Assembly: GCA_934486455.1 (NCBI GenBank)
Contig: CAKSPR010000019.1
Location: 1 to 32,699 of the forward strand
Reading direction: 5' to 3'
DNA: 32,699 nt
Origin: an uncultured Eubacteriales bacterium
GTDB lineage: Bacteria > Bacillota > Clostridia > Oscillospirales > Acutalibacteraceae
This document shows, one piece after another, positions 1 to 8,446 of the stretch; position 1 is the stretch's first letter; the number at the start of each line of letters is the position of its first letter. Both the position numbers and the translations under genes were made by a program. The notes under the pieces were generated by a model, which made no database searches, was not told the DNA's origin, and worked only from the letters and a program-made list of their open reading frames with translations.

Positions 1-169
1 ATATGGGGATTTTTCTCCGCCAAAATCGTGTTCGGATATGTGCGTTATGGTTAAGTCGATTTCATCTCGGCGCTGCCGAACAGAGGAGGCAGGGGAGGGG
101 GTGCGCGCCTTGTACCCCGTCGGTCTGAGAGTCTCGGCGCCGAAAACGGTGACGGCGGGAAAGCTTTAT

Positions 170-1411
170 TTACTGCCGGGCGATGTACCCTTTAAGCTCG
201 TCGGCAAGGCCTGCGTCCACCGTGCAATCGACCAGCAGACCGTTTTCCACATACTGCTCGGAGTGCACCGTACCTTCCTTTCTTATGCGGGCGGCAAGCT
301 GCCCCTTGTCAAAGGGAAAAAGAAAGCTTATTCTTATACGGGTTTTGGGCAGGGCGTTTTCCACCGCAAGAAGCAGCTTTTCAATTCCATCTCCGGTTTT
401 TGCCGATATGGCCACCTCGCCCTTTCTCAGCAGGAATTGCCCCTCGCACAGGTCGACCTTGTTAAAGACGGGGATTATCGGCCGATCCTGACAGCCCAGC
501 TGCTCCAAAAGCTCCCTTGTGACCTGCAAATGCTCGTTGGCCTCGGGATTTGAGGCGTCGCAGATGTTTAATATAACATCGGCCTGAGCCGCCTCCTCGA
601 GGGTGGATTTAAAGGCGTCAACAAGGTCGTGGGGCAGCTTTCTTATGAGCCCCACCGTATCTATAAAAATGACCGTTTGACCGCCGGGCAGTTTAAGCCC
701 CCTTGCGGTGGGGTCGAGGGTGGCGAAAAGCATATCCTTCGCAAGCACGCCCGCATCGGTCAGGTAGTTTAAAAGTGTGGACTTTCCGGCGTTGGTATAG
801 CCGACGATTGCCACCGTCGAAAGGCGGTTTTTCTTTCGCCGTTTGCGCTGGTTTTCTCTTCTGGCCTCAATTTGAGAAAGCTGTTCTTTTAAGGCGTTTA
901 TGCGGCGGCGAATGTGCCTGCGGTCGCTTTCAAGCTTGCTTTCGCCGGCTCCTCGCTTCATTCCGATACCGCCCTGACGGGAGAGGCTTTTGCCCTGACC
1001 CGAAAGGCGGGGGAGCATATAACGGTATCTTGCAAGCTCGACCTGAATTCTGCCCTCGCCCGAATTTGCCCGCTGTCCGAAAATGTCGAGAATGAGCAGC
1101 GTGCGGTCGATTGTGCGGATGTTGGTTGCCTTTTCGATGTTTCGCTGCTGGGAGGGGGAAAGCTCGCTGTCGAAAATGAGCAGATCGGCCTCGGAATAGT
1201 TGGCAAAATCCCTTAGCTCCTCCAGCTTTCCCGAGCCGATAAAGGTGGCCGAGTCGGGACATTCCATTTTTTGAACGATCCTTCCGACGGTATCGGCTCC
1301 GGCGGTTTTGGCAAGCTCGGTTAGCTCGTCAAGCAGCGCCTCGCAGTCCTCAACTCCCGTATCCACCGCCACAAGGACGGCTTTTTCACGATTTTGTTCA
1401 AGCTCTATCAT
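170..1411 (-). CDS. hflX: GTPase HflX
   Basis: Ribosome-associated GTPase of the HflX family, which binds the 50S subunit and helps split or rescue stalled ribosomes, especially after heat stress. The 413-residue protein has the family layout: an N-terminal HflX domain (about residues 1-165) with the glycine-rich segment RGAGESKLE, a basic coiled-coil linker rich in Arg/Lys, then a G domain with P-loop GYTNAGKST from residue 204, DTVG as G3 and NKVD as G4, and a short C-terminal domain. Length is normal. The ATG start has a GGAG about 12 bases upstream, which is distant but the only candidate. It is transcribed alone on the minus strand. The 169 bases between its stop and the window edge contain no gene I can identify; near base 15 there is a minus-strand GGCGGAG that could be the ribosome binding site of a gene starting outside the window. 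Identification is secure from motifs. Confidence 0.96.
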   Translation of the reverse strand: MIELEQNREKAVLVAVDTGVEDCEALLDELTELAKTAGADTVGRIVQKMECPDSATFIGSGKLEELRDFANYSEADLLIFDSELSPSQQRNIEKATNIRTIDRTLLILDIFGQRANSGEGRIQVELARYRYMLPRLSGQGKSLSRQGGIGMKRGAGESKLESDRRHIRRRINALKEQLSQIEARRENQRKRRKKNRLSTVAIVGYTNAGKSTLLNYLTDAGVLAKDMLFATLDPTARGLKLPGGQTVIFIDTVGLIRKLPHDLVDAFKSTLEEAAQADVILNICDASNPEANEHLQVTRELLEQLGCQDRPIIPVFNKVDLCEGQFLLRKGEVAISAKTGDGIEKLLLAVENALPKTRIRISFLFPFDKGQLAARIRKEGTVHSEQYVENGLLVDCTVDAGLADELKGYIARQ

Positions 1412-1539
1412 AATTATTTTTTCTCCGTAATAATATTTTATCGGGTTTTCGGCATAAGCATGGAACGGGCGGCGCCGTTAATCCCCGCGCTCGGCGCATA
1501 TTACGAGCCGCTTGCAATTGCCAAAAGTTTTACAGTGAT

Positions 1540-1568
1540 ATAATAGCACATTTTTCGTCAATTAACAA
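1540..1568 (-). promoter_or_regulatory. Probable hflX promoter
   Basis: On the minus strand TTGTTA (1568-1563) is followed after exactly 17 bases by TATTAT (1545-1540), with a TGC just before it, which makes an extended -10. Transcription would start about 120 bases before the hflX ATG. Pattern match only. Confidence 0.5.
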
Positions 1569-1600
1569 TATTTTATTGATAATATTTTTTAGGTTGGGGA

Positions 1601-1629
1601 TTGAAAATTAATGTTGTTTGTGATACAAT
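1601..1629 (+). promoter_or_regulatory. Promoter of tRNA-Gly
   Basis: TTGAAA (1601-1606), 17-base spacer, TACAAT (1624-1629). It lies about 50 bases before the tRNA and points toward it, so the tRNA probably has its own transcript ending at the hairpin at 1756-1783. Confidence 0.65.
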
Positions 1630-1677
1630 GCAACTGTTGAAAAAAATTCCCTGCCGTTTTGGCGGAAAACTTAACAT

Positions 1678-1751
1678 GCGGGCATAGTTCATCGGTAGAA
1701 TATCAGCTTCCCAAGCTGAGGAGGCGGGTTCGATTCCCGTTGCCCGCTCCA
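1678..1751 (+). tRNA. tRNA-Gly (anticodon CCC)
   Basis: A complete cloverleaf can be drawn. The 7-bp acceptor stem is GCGGGCA with TGCCCGC, the anticodon stem is TCAGC/GCTGA around the loop TTCCCAA, giving anticodon CCC for the glycine codon GGG, and the T arm has the loop TTCGATT. The discriminator base is T and the 3' CCA (1749-1751) is encoded in the DNA. It has its own promoter and terminator and no tRNA neighbours in the window. Confidence 0.95.
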
Positions 1752-1755
1752 ACTC

Positions 1756-1783
1756 AAAAGCCGCTTAACCAGCGGCTTTTCCT
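1756..1783 (+). terminator. Rho-independent terminator after tRNA-Gly
   Basis: Perfect 10-bp stem AAAAGCCGCT / AGCGGCTTTT with loop TAACC, beginning five bases after the tRNA CCA and running into TTTTCCTTT. The A-rich 5' arm means it could also act on the opposite strand. Confidence 0.85.
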
Positions 1784-1886
1784 TTGTTTATGCGGATTTC
1801 AGCGATTTTTAAAAGCAAAATTATATTTCTAAAACAATATAATTATTGCACACACAACATAAAAAGTGTACATGAAAATGCACACG

Positions 1887-1922
1887 AAAAAAAGGCCACC
1901 ATAGCGGTAGCCCTTTTTTTTT
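1887..1922. terminator. Bidirectional terminator, 3' of the LRR-dockerin gene
   Basis: An imperfect stem GGCCACC / GGTAGCC (one C-A mismatch) with a 5-base loop, preceded by a run of A and followed by a run of nine T. It would terminate minus-strand transcripts of the dockerin gene ending at 2002 and block plus-strand read-through from the tRNA. Confidence 0.55.
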
Positions 1923-2001
1923 GTGTGAAAAATCAAGATCGGGGAAATATCGCGATATACGGCGTCACCGACACCGTGCTTTTTGTTTTGCCGCGGCGGC
2001 G

Positions 2002-4572
2002 TCAGCCCGCGCTTTCAACGGGGAAGGAGTCGATAATGCCCACCGTGTGCTGTAAGATGAGCAGGGCGTCGGAGGAGGAAATTTTTCGGTCTCCGTCAAC
2101 ATCGGCAACCGTGAGCTGTCCGTCGGAAAAATCAAGTATGCCGACCACATTCTGGAGCACCATAAGGGCGTCGGAGGAGGAAATTTTTCCGTCCTTGTCA
2201 ACATCGCCGTAGGTGGGCGGCGTTTGATCCTCAAAATGAATATGCGCCTCAAAAAGCGGACTGTTTTTGTCCCCGATGTTCATTTTTTCCCAATCTTCTC
2301 TTGAACCTGCAAAATATACATCCTTGATGTTTATAAAGTATCTGAAGGCACTGCTGTTTATATGCTTTACGCTTGCGGGAATATATACCGATGCGGATCT
2401 GATCATTCCTATAGAGTATATGGCGCTTGCAGCAATGCCCACCGTTCCTTCGGGAATTTTAAATTCATCGCCGCTCTGAGCGGATGCTCTTATCAGCCAT
2501 TTGTCAAGATAGGTGTTGCCGTCGACGGTGGTTAAGCCGATGTTGTTCGAGAAACCGAAAAGGTTGTATCCGAGGTACTTGAGACTGCTCGGAATTTGGC
2601 CGAGATCAACATTCTCACAGTAGCCGAATGCATTATTTCCGATGTATTCAATATTTTCGTTAAGCAATGCGGATTTAAGATCCCTTGAATAATAAAACGC
2701 CCAGTTGCCGATGTGTATGAGAGTGGAGGGAAGGGTGACCTCTTCAAGGCCGGAGTTATAAAATGCATAATCCCGTATAAATTTGACCCCTTCGGGAACG
2801 GCATATTTGATAAAGCCGCTTTTTTGAGGATAGGCCACAAGCTCGGTTTTGTCTTTGGTGAAAACTACGCCGTCCTCCGAAAGAAAATAGGGGTTTTCGG
2901 GATCGACGGTGTAGGATTCCACCGTTTTGCTGAAGTTTGCTCCCTGAAGGCCGCCCTTTGAAATATATTTGACCGTTTTGGGAACAAATACCGTTACGGC
3001 TTGGGAGCCGAGTATCTGGCTGCTTATGCCTATTGCGCCTTCTTTAAAGACCACATTTCCGGAAGAACCGAGATCCACAGCCCATCCATCGAGATACTTT
3101 ACGCCGTCTTCAAGAGGAAGGCTTTTGAGAAGGGCGGTGTCGCCGATGATGTTCCAGCCCACCTCGGTGACGCTGCTCGGAATGTTGAGGCTTTCGAGGT
3201 TTTTGCAGGCCGAGAAGGCACTTTCGCCTATTTCGGTAACACCCTCGGGAATTTCTATCTTTTTAAGGTTGTTGCAATAATAAAATGCACTGGAATTGAT
3301 GACCCTGACACTGCTCGGAATGGTTACGCTTTCAAGAGCGGTGCAAGACGAAAAGCAGGAATAAGGTATCTCGGTGAGGTGCTCGGGAAGCTTAACGGTT
3401 TTTAAGGATTCGCTGTTGCTGAAAAGGTATCCTTCTATCTGATCAACACCGCTTAAATCAACACTTTCAAGGGTTTTCTCGTTGCTGAAAGCCGAGTCTC
3501 TGACTATTTTAACGCTTTCGGGCGGGGTAAAGCTTGTTACCTTATCCTTGTTGACAAAGCGCAAAAGCACGGATCCGTCCTTGGAATAAAGGGAGCCGCT
3601 AAGGGCAGTGTAATTCTCATTCTGCGGATCAACTGTTATTTCCTCGAGGTCGGCACAGTTGATGAATGCGCCGGATTCCAAATATTCAACGGCTTTGGGA
3701 ATTGTAATATTTTTGATGCCGCTTCGGGCAAAGGCCTGATAGCCGATGTAGGTTACACTTTCGGGAATTTCGACGGTTGTAAGGGCGGTGCATCCGCAGA
3801 AAAGCGAATCGTAAATGTCGGTTATACTGCTCGGAATGTTGACCGAGGTAAGGGCGGAGCAATCGTAAAATGCGCCGTAATCGATAAAGGTAACGCTATC
3901 GGGTATGGTTATTGAAGTGAGAGCCTCATCGCGGGAAAAGGCGTGGGAGCCGATGGATTTGACTGTGCTCGGAATGGTGATGCCGGTAATGGCACTGTTA
4001 TAGCCAAAGGCGGTGTTTCCTATGGCTTCAAGACCTTCGGGAAGGGTGACGGAAGAAAGCCTGTCACAGCTCATAAAGCAGCTGTCGGAAATTTCCTTCA
4101 CCTTTGAGGGAACGGTAATGCTTTCGATAAAGGAACCGCCGAAGGAGTAGGTTCCGAGAGTTTCGAGGCTTTCGGGAAGGGTTATGCTTGTGAGGGCATA
4201 TGTGCCGGAAAAGGCATTGTCTCCGATGGACACAATACCCTCGGGCAGTGTGACCGATTGCAGTTCACTGCAGTAACCGAAGGCATCGTTTCCGATGCGG
4301 GTAACGCCCTCCTGCACCACGACATTTTTGACAAATCGTTTAATGTCTTCATAAGGGGTCTCGTTGTCGGAGTATTTTTCGTAGTCGGCCATTTCGCCGG
4401 TGCCGCCTATTGTCAGGGTGCCGTCCTGATAGACGAAGGATACGTTGTCTCCGTTTTTGCCGCAGCTTCCCGTGGTGGGATTGTCCTCGGCTGCAAATGC
4501 GGGAAGGGCAGGGATCGCTGACAGCATGAGGCAGAGGGATGTTATGGCCGCCAAAAGCTTTTTCGGTTTCAT
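2002..4572 (-). CDS. Secreted leucine-rich-repeat (BspA-like) protein with C-terminal dockerin
   Basis: Large secreted surface protein of about 856 residues. It begins with a basic n-region, a hydrophobic stretch (LLAAITSLCLMLSAIPALPA) and a cleavage-like AFAAED, so it is exported by Sec. The middle, about residues 70-780, is a long run of BspA/TpLRR-type repeats of about 23 residues with the recurrent pattern I-G-x-x-A-F-x-x-C-x-x-L-x-x-V-x-I-P. The C-terminus holds two dockerin-like calcium-binding segments, DVDKDGKISSSDALMVLQ and DVDGDRKISSSDALLILQ, which normally bind a cohesin module. The likely role is surface display or adhesion through a scaffoldin-type partner; no enzymatic domain is visible. 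The ATG at 4572 is preferred over the one at 4578 because it lies 8 bases after GGAG, whereas 4578 would lie only 2 bases after it. Neighbours give no functional clue. Confidence 0.88.
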   Translation of the reverse strand: MKPKKLLAAITSLCLMLSAIPALPAFAAEDNPTTGSCGKNGDNVSFVYQDGTLTIGGTGEMADYEKYSDNETPYEDIKRFVKNVVVQEGVTRIGNDAFGYCSELQSVTLPEGIVSIGDNAFSGTYALTSITLPESLETLGTYSFGGSFIESITVPSKVKEISDSCFMSCDRLSSVTLPEGLEAIGNTAFGYNSAITGITIPSTVKSIGSHAFSRDEALTSITIPDSVTFIDYGAFYDCSALTSVNIPSSITDIYDSLFCGCTALTTVEIPESVTYIGYQAFARSGIKNITIPKAVEYLESGAFINCADLEEITVDPQNENYTALSGSLYSKDGSVLLRFVNKDKVTSFTPPESVKIVRDSAFSNEKTLESVDLSGVDQIEGYLFSNSESLKTVKLPEHLTEIPYSCFSSCTALESVTIPSSVRVINSSAFYYCNNLKKIEIPEGVTEIGESAFSACKNLESLNIPSSVTEVGWNIIGDTALLKSLPLEDGVKYLDGWAVDLGSSGNVVFKEGAIGISSQILGSQAVTVFVPKTVKYISKGGLQGANFSKTVESYTVDPENPYFLSEDGVVFTKDKTELVAYPQKSGFIKYAVPEGVKFIRDYAFYNSGLEEVTLPSTLIHIGNWAFYYSRDLKSALLNENIEYIGNNAFGYCENVDLGQIPSSLKYLGYNLFGFSNNIGLTTVDGNTYLDKWLIRASAQSGDEFKIPEGTVGIAASAIYSIGMIRSASVYIPASVKHINSSAFRYFINIKDVYFAGSREDWEKMNIGDKNSPLFEAHIHFEDQTPPTYGDVDKDGKISSSDALMVLQNVVGILDFSDGQLTVADVDGDRKISSSDALLILQHTVGIIDSFPVESAG

Positions 4573-4665
4573 TTTCATTTCTCCTTTGTTAAGATGAATT
4601 TGTTATGGTTTAATATTGTTTACTTGGTTGGTTTGTTTGCGGAGGCTTTTGTTACAGGAAAATTT

Positions 4666-4721
4666 ACTACCCCTCAGTCTCGGCAGAGCCGAGCCGGCTC
4701 CCCTGACAAGGGGCGCCACGG
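4666..4721 (+). repeat. Palindromic intergenic repeat, copy 1
   Basis: Core runs from ACTACCCCTCAG to GCGCCACGG. Hairpin 1 is CTCGGC-aga-GCCGAG and hairpin 2 is CCCCT-gaca-AGGGG. It forms a tandem pair with copy 2 (period 115 bases). Both lie in the 510-base gap between two divergent genes, where I find no coding sequence. Confidence 0.9.
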
Positions 4722-4780
4722 CGTAGTTTAAGCTTTCAGGCTTGTACATTGACGGGAACTTTTTTATTACCGGAAAACTT

Positions 4781-4837
4781 ACTACCCCTCAGTCAAAACT
4801 TGCGTTTTGCCAGCTCCCCTGACAAGGGGCGCCACGG
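4781..4837 (+). repeat. Palindromic intergenic repeat, copy 2
   Basis: Same core, but hairpin 1 has completely different arms, CAAAAC-ttgc-GTTTTG, while the flanks and hairpin 2 (CCCCT-gaca-AGGGG) match copy 1. The upstream flank (GTACATTGACGGGAAC, then a T-run and GAAAACTT) is shared with most other forward copies. Confidence 0.9.
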
Positions 4838-4990
4838 CGTAGTTGAGACTTTAAATCATGTGCAAATTTTATCCTATAATTTAATTATAACATATAATTA
4901 CAAAACATCAAGGCTTTTTCACAAAGCATTATACAACGAAAAGGGGAAAGGGGAGGGTACATTTTCCGAATTGTCAAGGGGCCAAATCGG

Positions 4991-5012
4991 GAAAAGAGGC
5001 TCTTTTCTTTTT
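4991..5012 (+). terminator. Possible weak terminator upstream of the HTH gene
   Basis: GAAAAGA-ggc-TCTTTTC followed by TTTTT. The stem is A/T-rich with a 3-base loop, so it is weak. It could insulate the HTH gene from upstream repeat transcription, but it overlaps the putative -35 of that gene's promoter. Confidence 0.3.
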
Positions 5013-5031
5013 GCTTACAATGTAGTATAAT
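5003..5031 (+). promoter_or_regulatory. Possible promoter of the large HTH gene
   Basis: A perfect -10 TATAAT (5026-5031) with only a poor -35 (TTTTCT, 5003-5008) at a 17-base spacing. The expected start point falls at the left edge of the 18-bp palindrome at 5037-5054. Confidence 0.45.
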
Positions 5032-5036
5032 TATTT

Positions 5037-5054
5037 CGGACAAAGCTTTGTCCG
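5037..5054. promoter_or_regulatory. Perfect 18-bp palindrome at the putative start site of the HTH gene
   Basis: CGGACAAAGCTTTGTCCG is perfectly self-complementary with no loop bases, which suits a dimeric protein-binding site better than an RNA hairpin. It sits 6 bases after TATAAT and 30 bases before the ATG of a gene for a DNA-binding-like protein, so autoregulation is plausible. Confidence 0.5.
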
Positions 5055-5083
5055 CCCAAATATGATTTTTTCGGGTGATTAAA

Positions 5084-6877
5084 ATGAGGTTTTGCGAACA
5101 ACTGAATTTTTACATAGAAAAGCTGGATTGCACGGCCAAGGAGCTTGGTGAAAGATCGGGTCTTTCCTCCTCGACTCTCAGCCGATACCGCTCGGGAGAG
5201 CGTGTTCCCGAGGGGTCGGGAGAGGGAATGGAAAGCCTTTGCCGAGCGATTTTCGAAATGCTCGAAAGCATCGACGCTTCGGTGACTCCCGAAAATATCA
5301 AAAACTCCTTTTTAAGCTGCTCGGATGTGCTTACGGTCGACCGGGCCGAGTTTTTGAAAAAATTTGACTCCGCAGTTGTTGTCCTTGATTTTAATGTCAG
5401 CGAAATGTGCCCCTTTGTCAATTACGACGCCTCCTCTCTTTCCCGCTTCAGAAGCGGCTCCCGTCAGCCTGCCGATCCGATAAAATTCGCCGACGGGACG
5501 GCCGGGTTTATTTTTGAGCTGATACGGGACGACAGAGAAAAAAGGGAAAAGGCGGCAGATCTTTTCGGATGTGAGGAGGATATGCTTTGCACAAAAGAAA
5601 GCGTCGTGAAAATTTGCCGAAGCTGGCTTTTGTTCGGCAAAAGGGAGGAGGACAGGGTAGGCGGATTTTTGGAAAAGCTTGATGAATTCGACCTTAACGA
5701 ATATATCAAGGCCATAAAATTCGACAGTCTTAAGGTCCCGTCGCTACCCTTTCAGCTTCCCACATCAAAAAAATATTACGGTCTTAAAGCCATGATGGAC
5801 AGCGAGCTTGACTTTTTAAAGGCCACCGTGCTTTCAAAGTCGTCTTCTCCCGTCATAATGTACAGCGATATGCCCATGGCCGAAATGGCAAAGGACGCGG
5901 ATTTTCCGAAAAAATGGATGTTCGGAATGGCGCTCATGCTTAAAAAAGGCCTTGTTTTGAAGCAAATACACAACCTGGACCGCTCCTTTGAGGAGATGAT
6001 GCTGGGACTTGAAAGCTGGATCCCCATGTATATGACCGGTCAGATATGCCCGTATTATTTTGAAAACGTACAGGGCAATGTTTTTCACCACCTTTTGAAG
6101 GTGTCGGGAGCGGCGGCGCTGTACGGAGAGGCCATGAGAGGCTTCCACGCCGACGGGAGGTATTATCTTACCAAATCGAGGGACGAGCTTGCCTATTATC
6201 AAAGGCAGGCCGAGCAAATGCTGGAAAACGCCCTGCCTTTAATGGAAATATACACCGCCGAAAAAGGGAAAGAGTATCTTTCCTTTACCGAAAACGAGGC
6301 GAAAAAGAGCGGAAGGTTTAAAAATGTGCTTTCCACCCCGCCCCTATACACCGCCCCGCCGGAGTTTCTTGAAAAAATGCTTAAAAATCACGGGGTCGAC
6401 GACCGAAGGATTACCGAGATTACAGCCTTTGCGGAAAAAAGACGCAGGATTTTTGAAAGCTGTCTTGAAAAGGGCAGTGTGACCGACGAAATGCCGCCGG
6501 AATCGGTTTTCGGTCAAGCCTTTGAGCAAAGCGGAAAAAGCAAAGGCGGACGGGGCGAAGCAAATGAAAAAGGAAAAGGCAGTGCGCTGCCCTTCCTCGA
6601 TCTTTCGGAAATGTTTTTTGAGGACAACATTCCCTACACTCGGGAGGAGTATGCCGAGCACATCGCATTTACAACGGAATTTGCAAGGGATCGAAAAAAC
6701 TATACCGTGCTTTTTTCCGACCGCCAGACCTTTAAAAATCTCCAGATTCGCATGAAAAGGGGCGAATGGGCAGTTATTTCAAAGGGAAAATCCCCGTCGA
6801 TACATTTTTGCATACGCCACCCCCGCCTTCGTGAGGCCATCGAAAGCTTTTCCCCGATTATTAACGAACAGCCGTAA
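5084..6877 (+). CDS. Large XRE-like helix-turn-helix protein, unknown function
   Basis: A 597-residue cytoplasmic protein that I do not recognise beyond its N-terminus. Residues about 5-55 form an XRE/Cro-like helix-turn-helix (TAKELGERSGLSSSTLSRYRSGERVP). Residues about 90-150 look like a second degenerate copy (VSEMCPFVNYDASSLSRFRSGSRQP), so the N-terminus probably carries two tandem HTH units. The remaining 400 residues are mixed helical with no membrane segment, signal peptide or catalytic motif that I can name; a Lys/Gly-rich linker lies near residues 475-500. The ATG at 5084 is preferred because GGGTG lies six bases upstream; GTG at 5075 is in frame but is part of that GGGTG. It stands alone between repeats and the protease gene. 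The perfect palindrome just upstream suggests self-regulation. It could be a regulator with a sensor domain. Confidence 0.75.
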   Translation: MRFCEQLNFYIEKLDCTAKELGERSGLSSSTLSRYRSGERVPEGSGEGMESLCRAIFEMLESIDASVTPENIKNSFLSCSDVLTVDRAEFLKKFDSAVVVLDFNVSEMCPFVNYDASSLSRFRSGSRQPADPIKFADGTAGFIFELIRDDREKREKAADLFGCEEDMLCTKESVVKICRSWLLFGKREEDRVGGFLEKLDEFDLNEYIKAIKFDSLKVPSLPFQLPTSKKYYGLKAMMDSELDFLKATVLSKSSSPVIMYSDMPMAEMAKDADFPKKWMFGMALMLKKGLVLKQIHNLDRSFEEMMLGLESWIPMYMTGQICPYYFENVQGNVFHHLLKVSGAAALYGEAMRGFHADGRYYLTKSRDELAYYQRQAEQMLENALPLMEIYTAEKGKEYLSFTENEAKKSGRFKNVLSTPPLYTAPPEFLEKMLKNHGVDDRRITEITAFAEKRRRIFESCLEKGSVTDEMPPESVFGQAFEQSGKSKGGRGEANEKGKGSALPFLDLSEMFFEDNIPYTREEYAEHIAFTTEFARDRKNYTVLFSDRQTFKNLQIRMKRGEWAVISKGKSPSIHFCIRHPRLREAIESFSPIINEQP

Positions 6878-7076
6878 CGGCGGCGGTTAAACGCATCGGT
6901 ATCGGCGGGCTTAACAAAATTTTTGAAAACAGTTAATAAAAAAACCCTGTTATATTTACAGGTCGCTTACAAAAACCTTTAGTTTTTCTTAAAGAAGTCG
7001 GGTTATTATTAAGACATCGAAAGGGAAGCCGCAAAACAGCAGCGGGCTTTCCAAAAGAAAAACGGAGGTTTTTGTT

Positions 7077-8441
7077 ATGTTTGAAAAAAGATATACCGAT
7101 AGAAAATCGGAAAGCGGCAGGGAAGAAAAGGGCATCTTGACCGACCCTGCAAAAATCGACGGCCGAGAGCCGACAAACGGCACCGCATTTACCGACATGC
7201 GGCACGGTGCATTTTCCGACAGCATTGAAACGGCCGATAATCGTATGAACTCCGATAATCGTTTGAACGACCACGGCGGGGCGGTATCGGTTACTCCTCT
7301 TTCCAATCCCGCCATGGTATCCGTCGTTAACCGCGATCCGACCCCTGCGATCGGGGTAAGCGAAAAACACTGCGGCACCGACGGGGCAAACCGATCGGCC
7401 GGTGCAAAAGCGGGCGCAAGGCGCAGGAGCAATATCGGCAGAAAAATATGCGCCCTTACGCTGAGCGCCGCAATGTTCGGAAGTGTTGCCTCGGTGGCGT
7501 TTTTCGGCGTCAATACCTTCCTTAACAAATCGGTGACGAGCGGCCTTTCCCAGTCCGGCACCCTTAAAACCACAGCCACCGGCTCGGCGGCAAGCGGGCC
7601 TCTTGATGTGAGCGCCGTGGCGTCGGAAAATATGGCGGCCATGGTATCCATAAACACCGTATCGGTTGAAGATGCCAGAAGCTATTTCGGAATGTTCGGA
7701 AATTCGGGAAGTCGGCAGGTTCAGGGCAGCGGCTCGGGCATTATAATCTCCCAAAACGACACCGAACTTATGTGCGTTACCAACGCCCATGTCATCGACG
7801 GAGCATCCGCCATTTCGGTAAGCTTTGCAGACGGAACGGCAGCCGAGGCTACTGTTAAGGGCAGCGACACCGACAACGACCTTGCGGTCATTTCGGTAAA
7901 GCTTTCGGACATTTCCGACGACACCAAAAAGCAGATAAAAACCGCAACCTTAGGCGACTCCTCCTCCCTTACGGTCGGCCAGCAGGTGGTGGCCATCGGC
8001 AATGCCCTGGGCTACGGCCAGTCGGTCACCACGGGCATTGTGAGCGTGCTTAACTGCACACTTGACGACAGCGAAATACCCATGATCCAAACCGATGCGG
8101 CAATCAATCCGGGAAACTCGGGCGGGGCGCTGCTTAACATGAACGGAGAGGTTGTTGGAATAAACACCGCCAAGGCCTCCGCCACCGAGGTTGAGGGAAT
8201 GGGTTACGCCATTTCCATGACCGACGCACTGCCCATAATCGAAGGACTTATGAACGGAACATCCGCCCAAAGCAACTCGGATAATCAAAGCGGCTCGGAC
8301 GCACAGGACGGCCAAGGCGGCTCGCAAGACGGGGATTATAATAACGGATCACCCTTCGGCTCCCGCGGCGGAGACTCGGGAGGCTCACAGGGAAGCGGTT
8401 CTTTCGGCGGATTTCCCTTCGGCGGCTCACAGTTGTTTTAA
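7077..8441 (+). CDS. HtrA/DegP-like membrane-anchored serine protease without PDZ domain
   Basis: Trypsin-fold protease of the HtrA family (S1C), expected to degrade or refold damaged proteins outside the membrane. The 454-residue protein has a long polar cytoplasmic N-terminus (about 1-118), one transmembrane helix (about 123-148), then a protease domain with the full catalytic triad: His238 in TNAHVIDG, Asp268 in DNDLAVI and Ser348 in NPGNSGGALLN. HtrA proteins normally continue into one or two PDZ domains. Here the protease domain ends near residue 395 and is followed only by a Gly/Ser/Asp/Gln-rich low-complexity tail, so substrate selection must differ. Start: ATG preceded by ACGGAGG at a good distance. 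It is monocistronic; no clear promoter or terminator is visible, and palindromic repeats begin directly downstream. Confidence 0.9.
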   Translation: MFEKRYTDRKSESGREEKGILTDPAKIDGREPTNGTAFTDMRHGAFSDSIETADNRMNSDNRLNDHGGAVSVTPLSNPAMVSVVNRDPTPAIGVSEKHCGTDGANRSAGAKAGARRRSNIGRKICALTLSAAMFGSVASVAFFGVNTFLNKSVTSGLSQSGTLKTTATGSAASGPLDVSAVASENMAAMVSINTVSVEDARSYFGMFGNSGSRQVQGSGSGIIISQNDTELMCVTNAHVIDGASAISVSFADGTAAEATVKGSDTDNDLAVISVKLSDISDDTKKQIKTATLGDSSSLTVGQQVVAIGNALGYGQSVTTGIVSVLNCTLDDSEIPMIQTDAAINPGNSGGALLNMNGEVVGINTAKASATEVEGMGYAISMTDALPIIEGLMNGTSAQSNSDNQSGSDAQDGQGGSQDGDYNNGSPFGSRGGDSGGSQGSGSFGGFPFGGSQLF

Positions 8442-8446
8442 GATGC

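Noticed and set aside
1..169. Partial gene at the left edge
   Set aside because: The open plus frame here continues into the antisense of hflX and shows no recognisable protein; only a possible minus-strand ribosome binding site near base 15 was seen.
1784..2212. Plus-strand frame overlapping the dockerin gene
   Set aside because: It runs through a terminator and the antisense of the dockerin; its repeated peptides mirror the duplicated calcium-binding segments.
6933..7790. A 285-codon open frame opposite the HtrA-like gene
   Set aside because: No ribosome binding site and low-complexity Gly/Arg/His-rich product; the plus strand encodes a protease with an intact catalytic triad.
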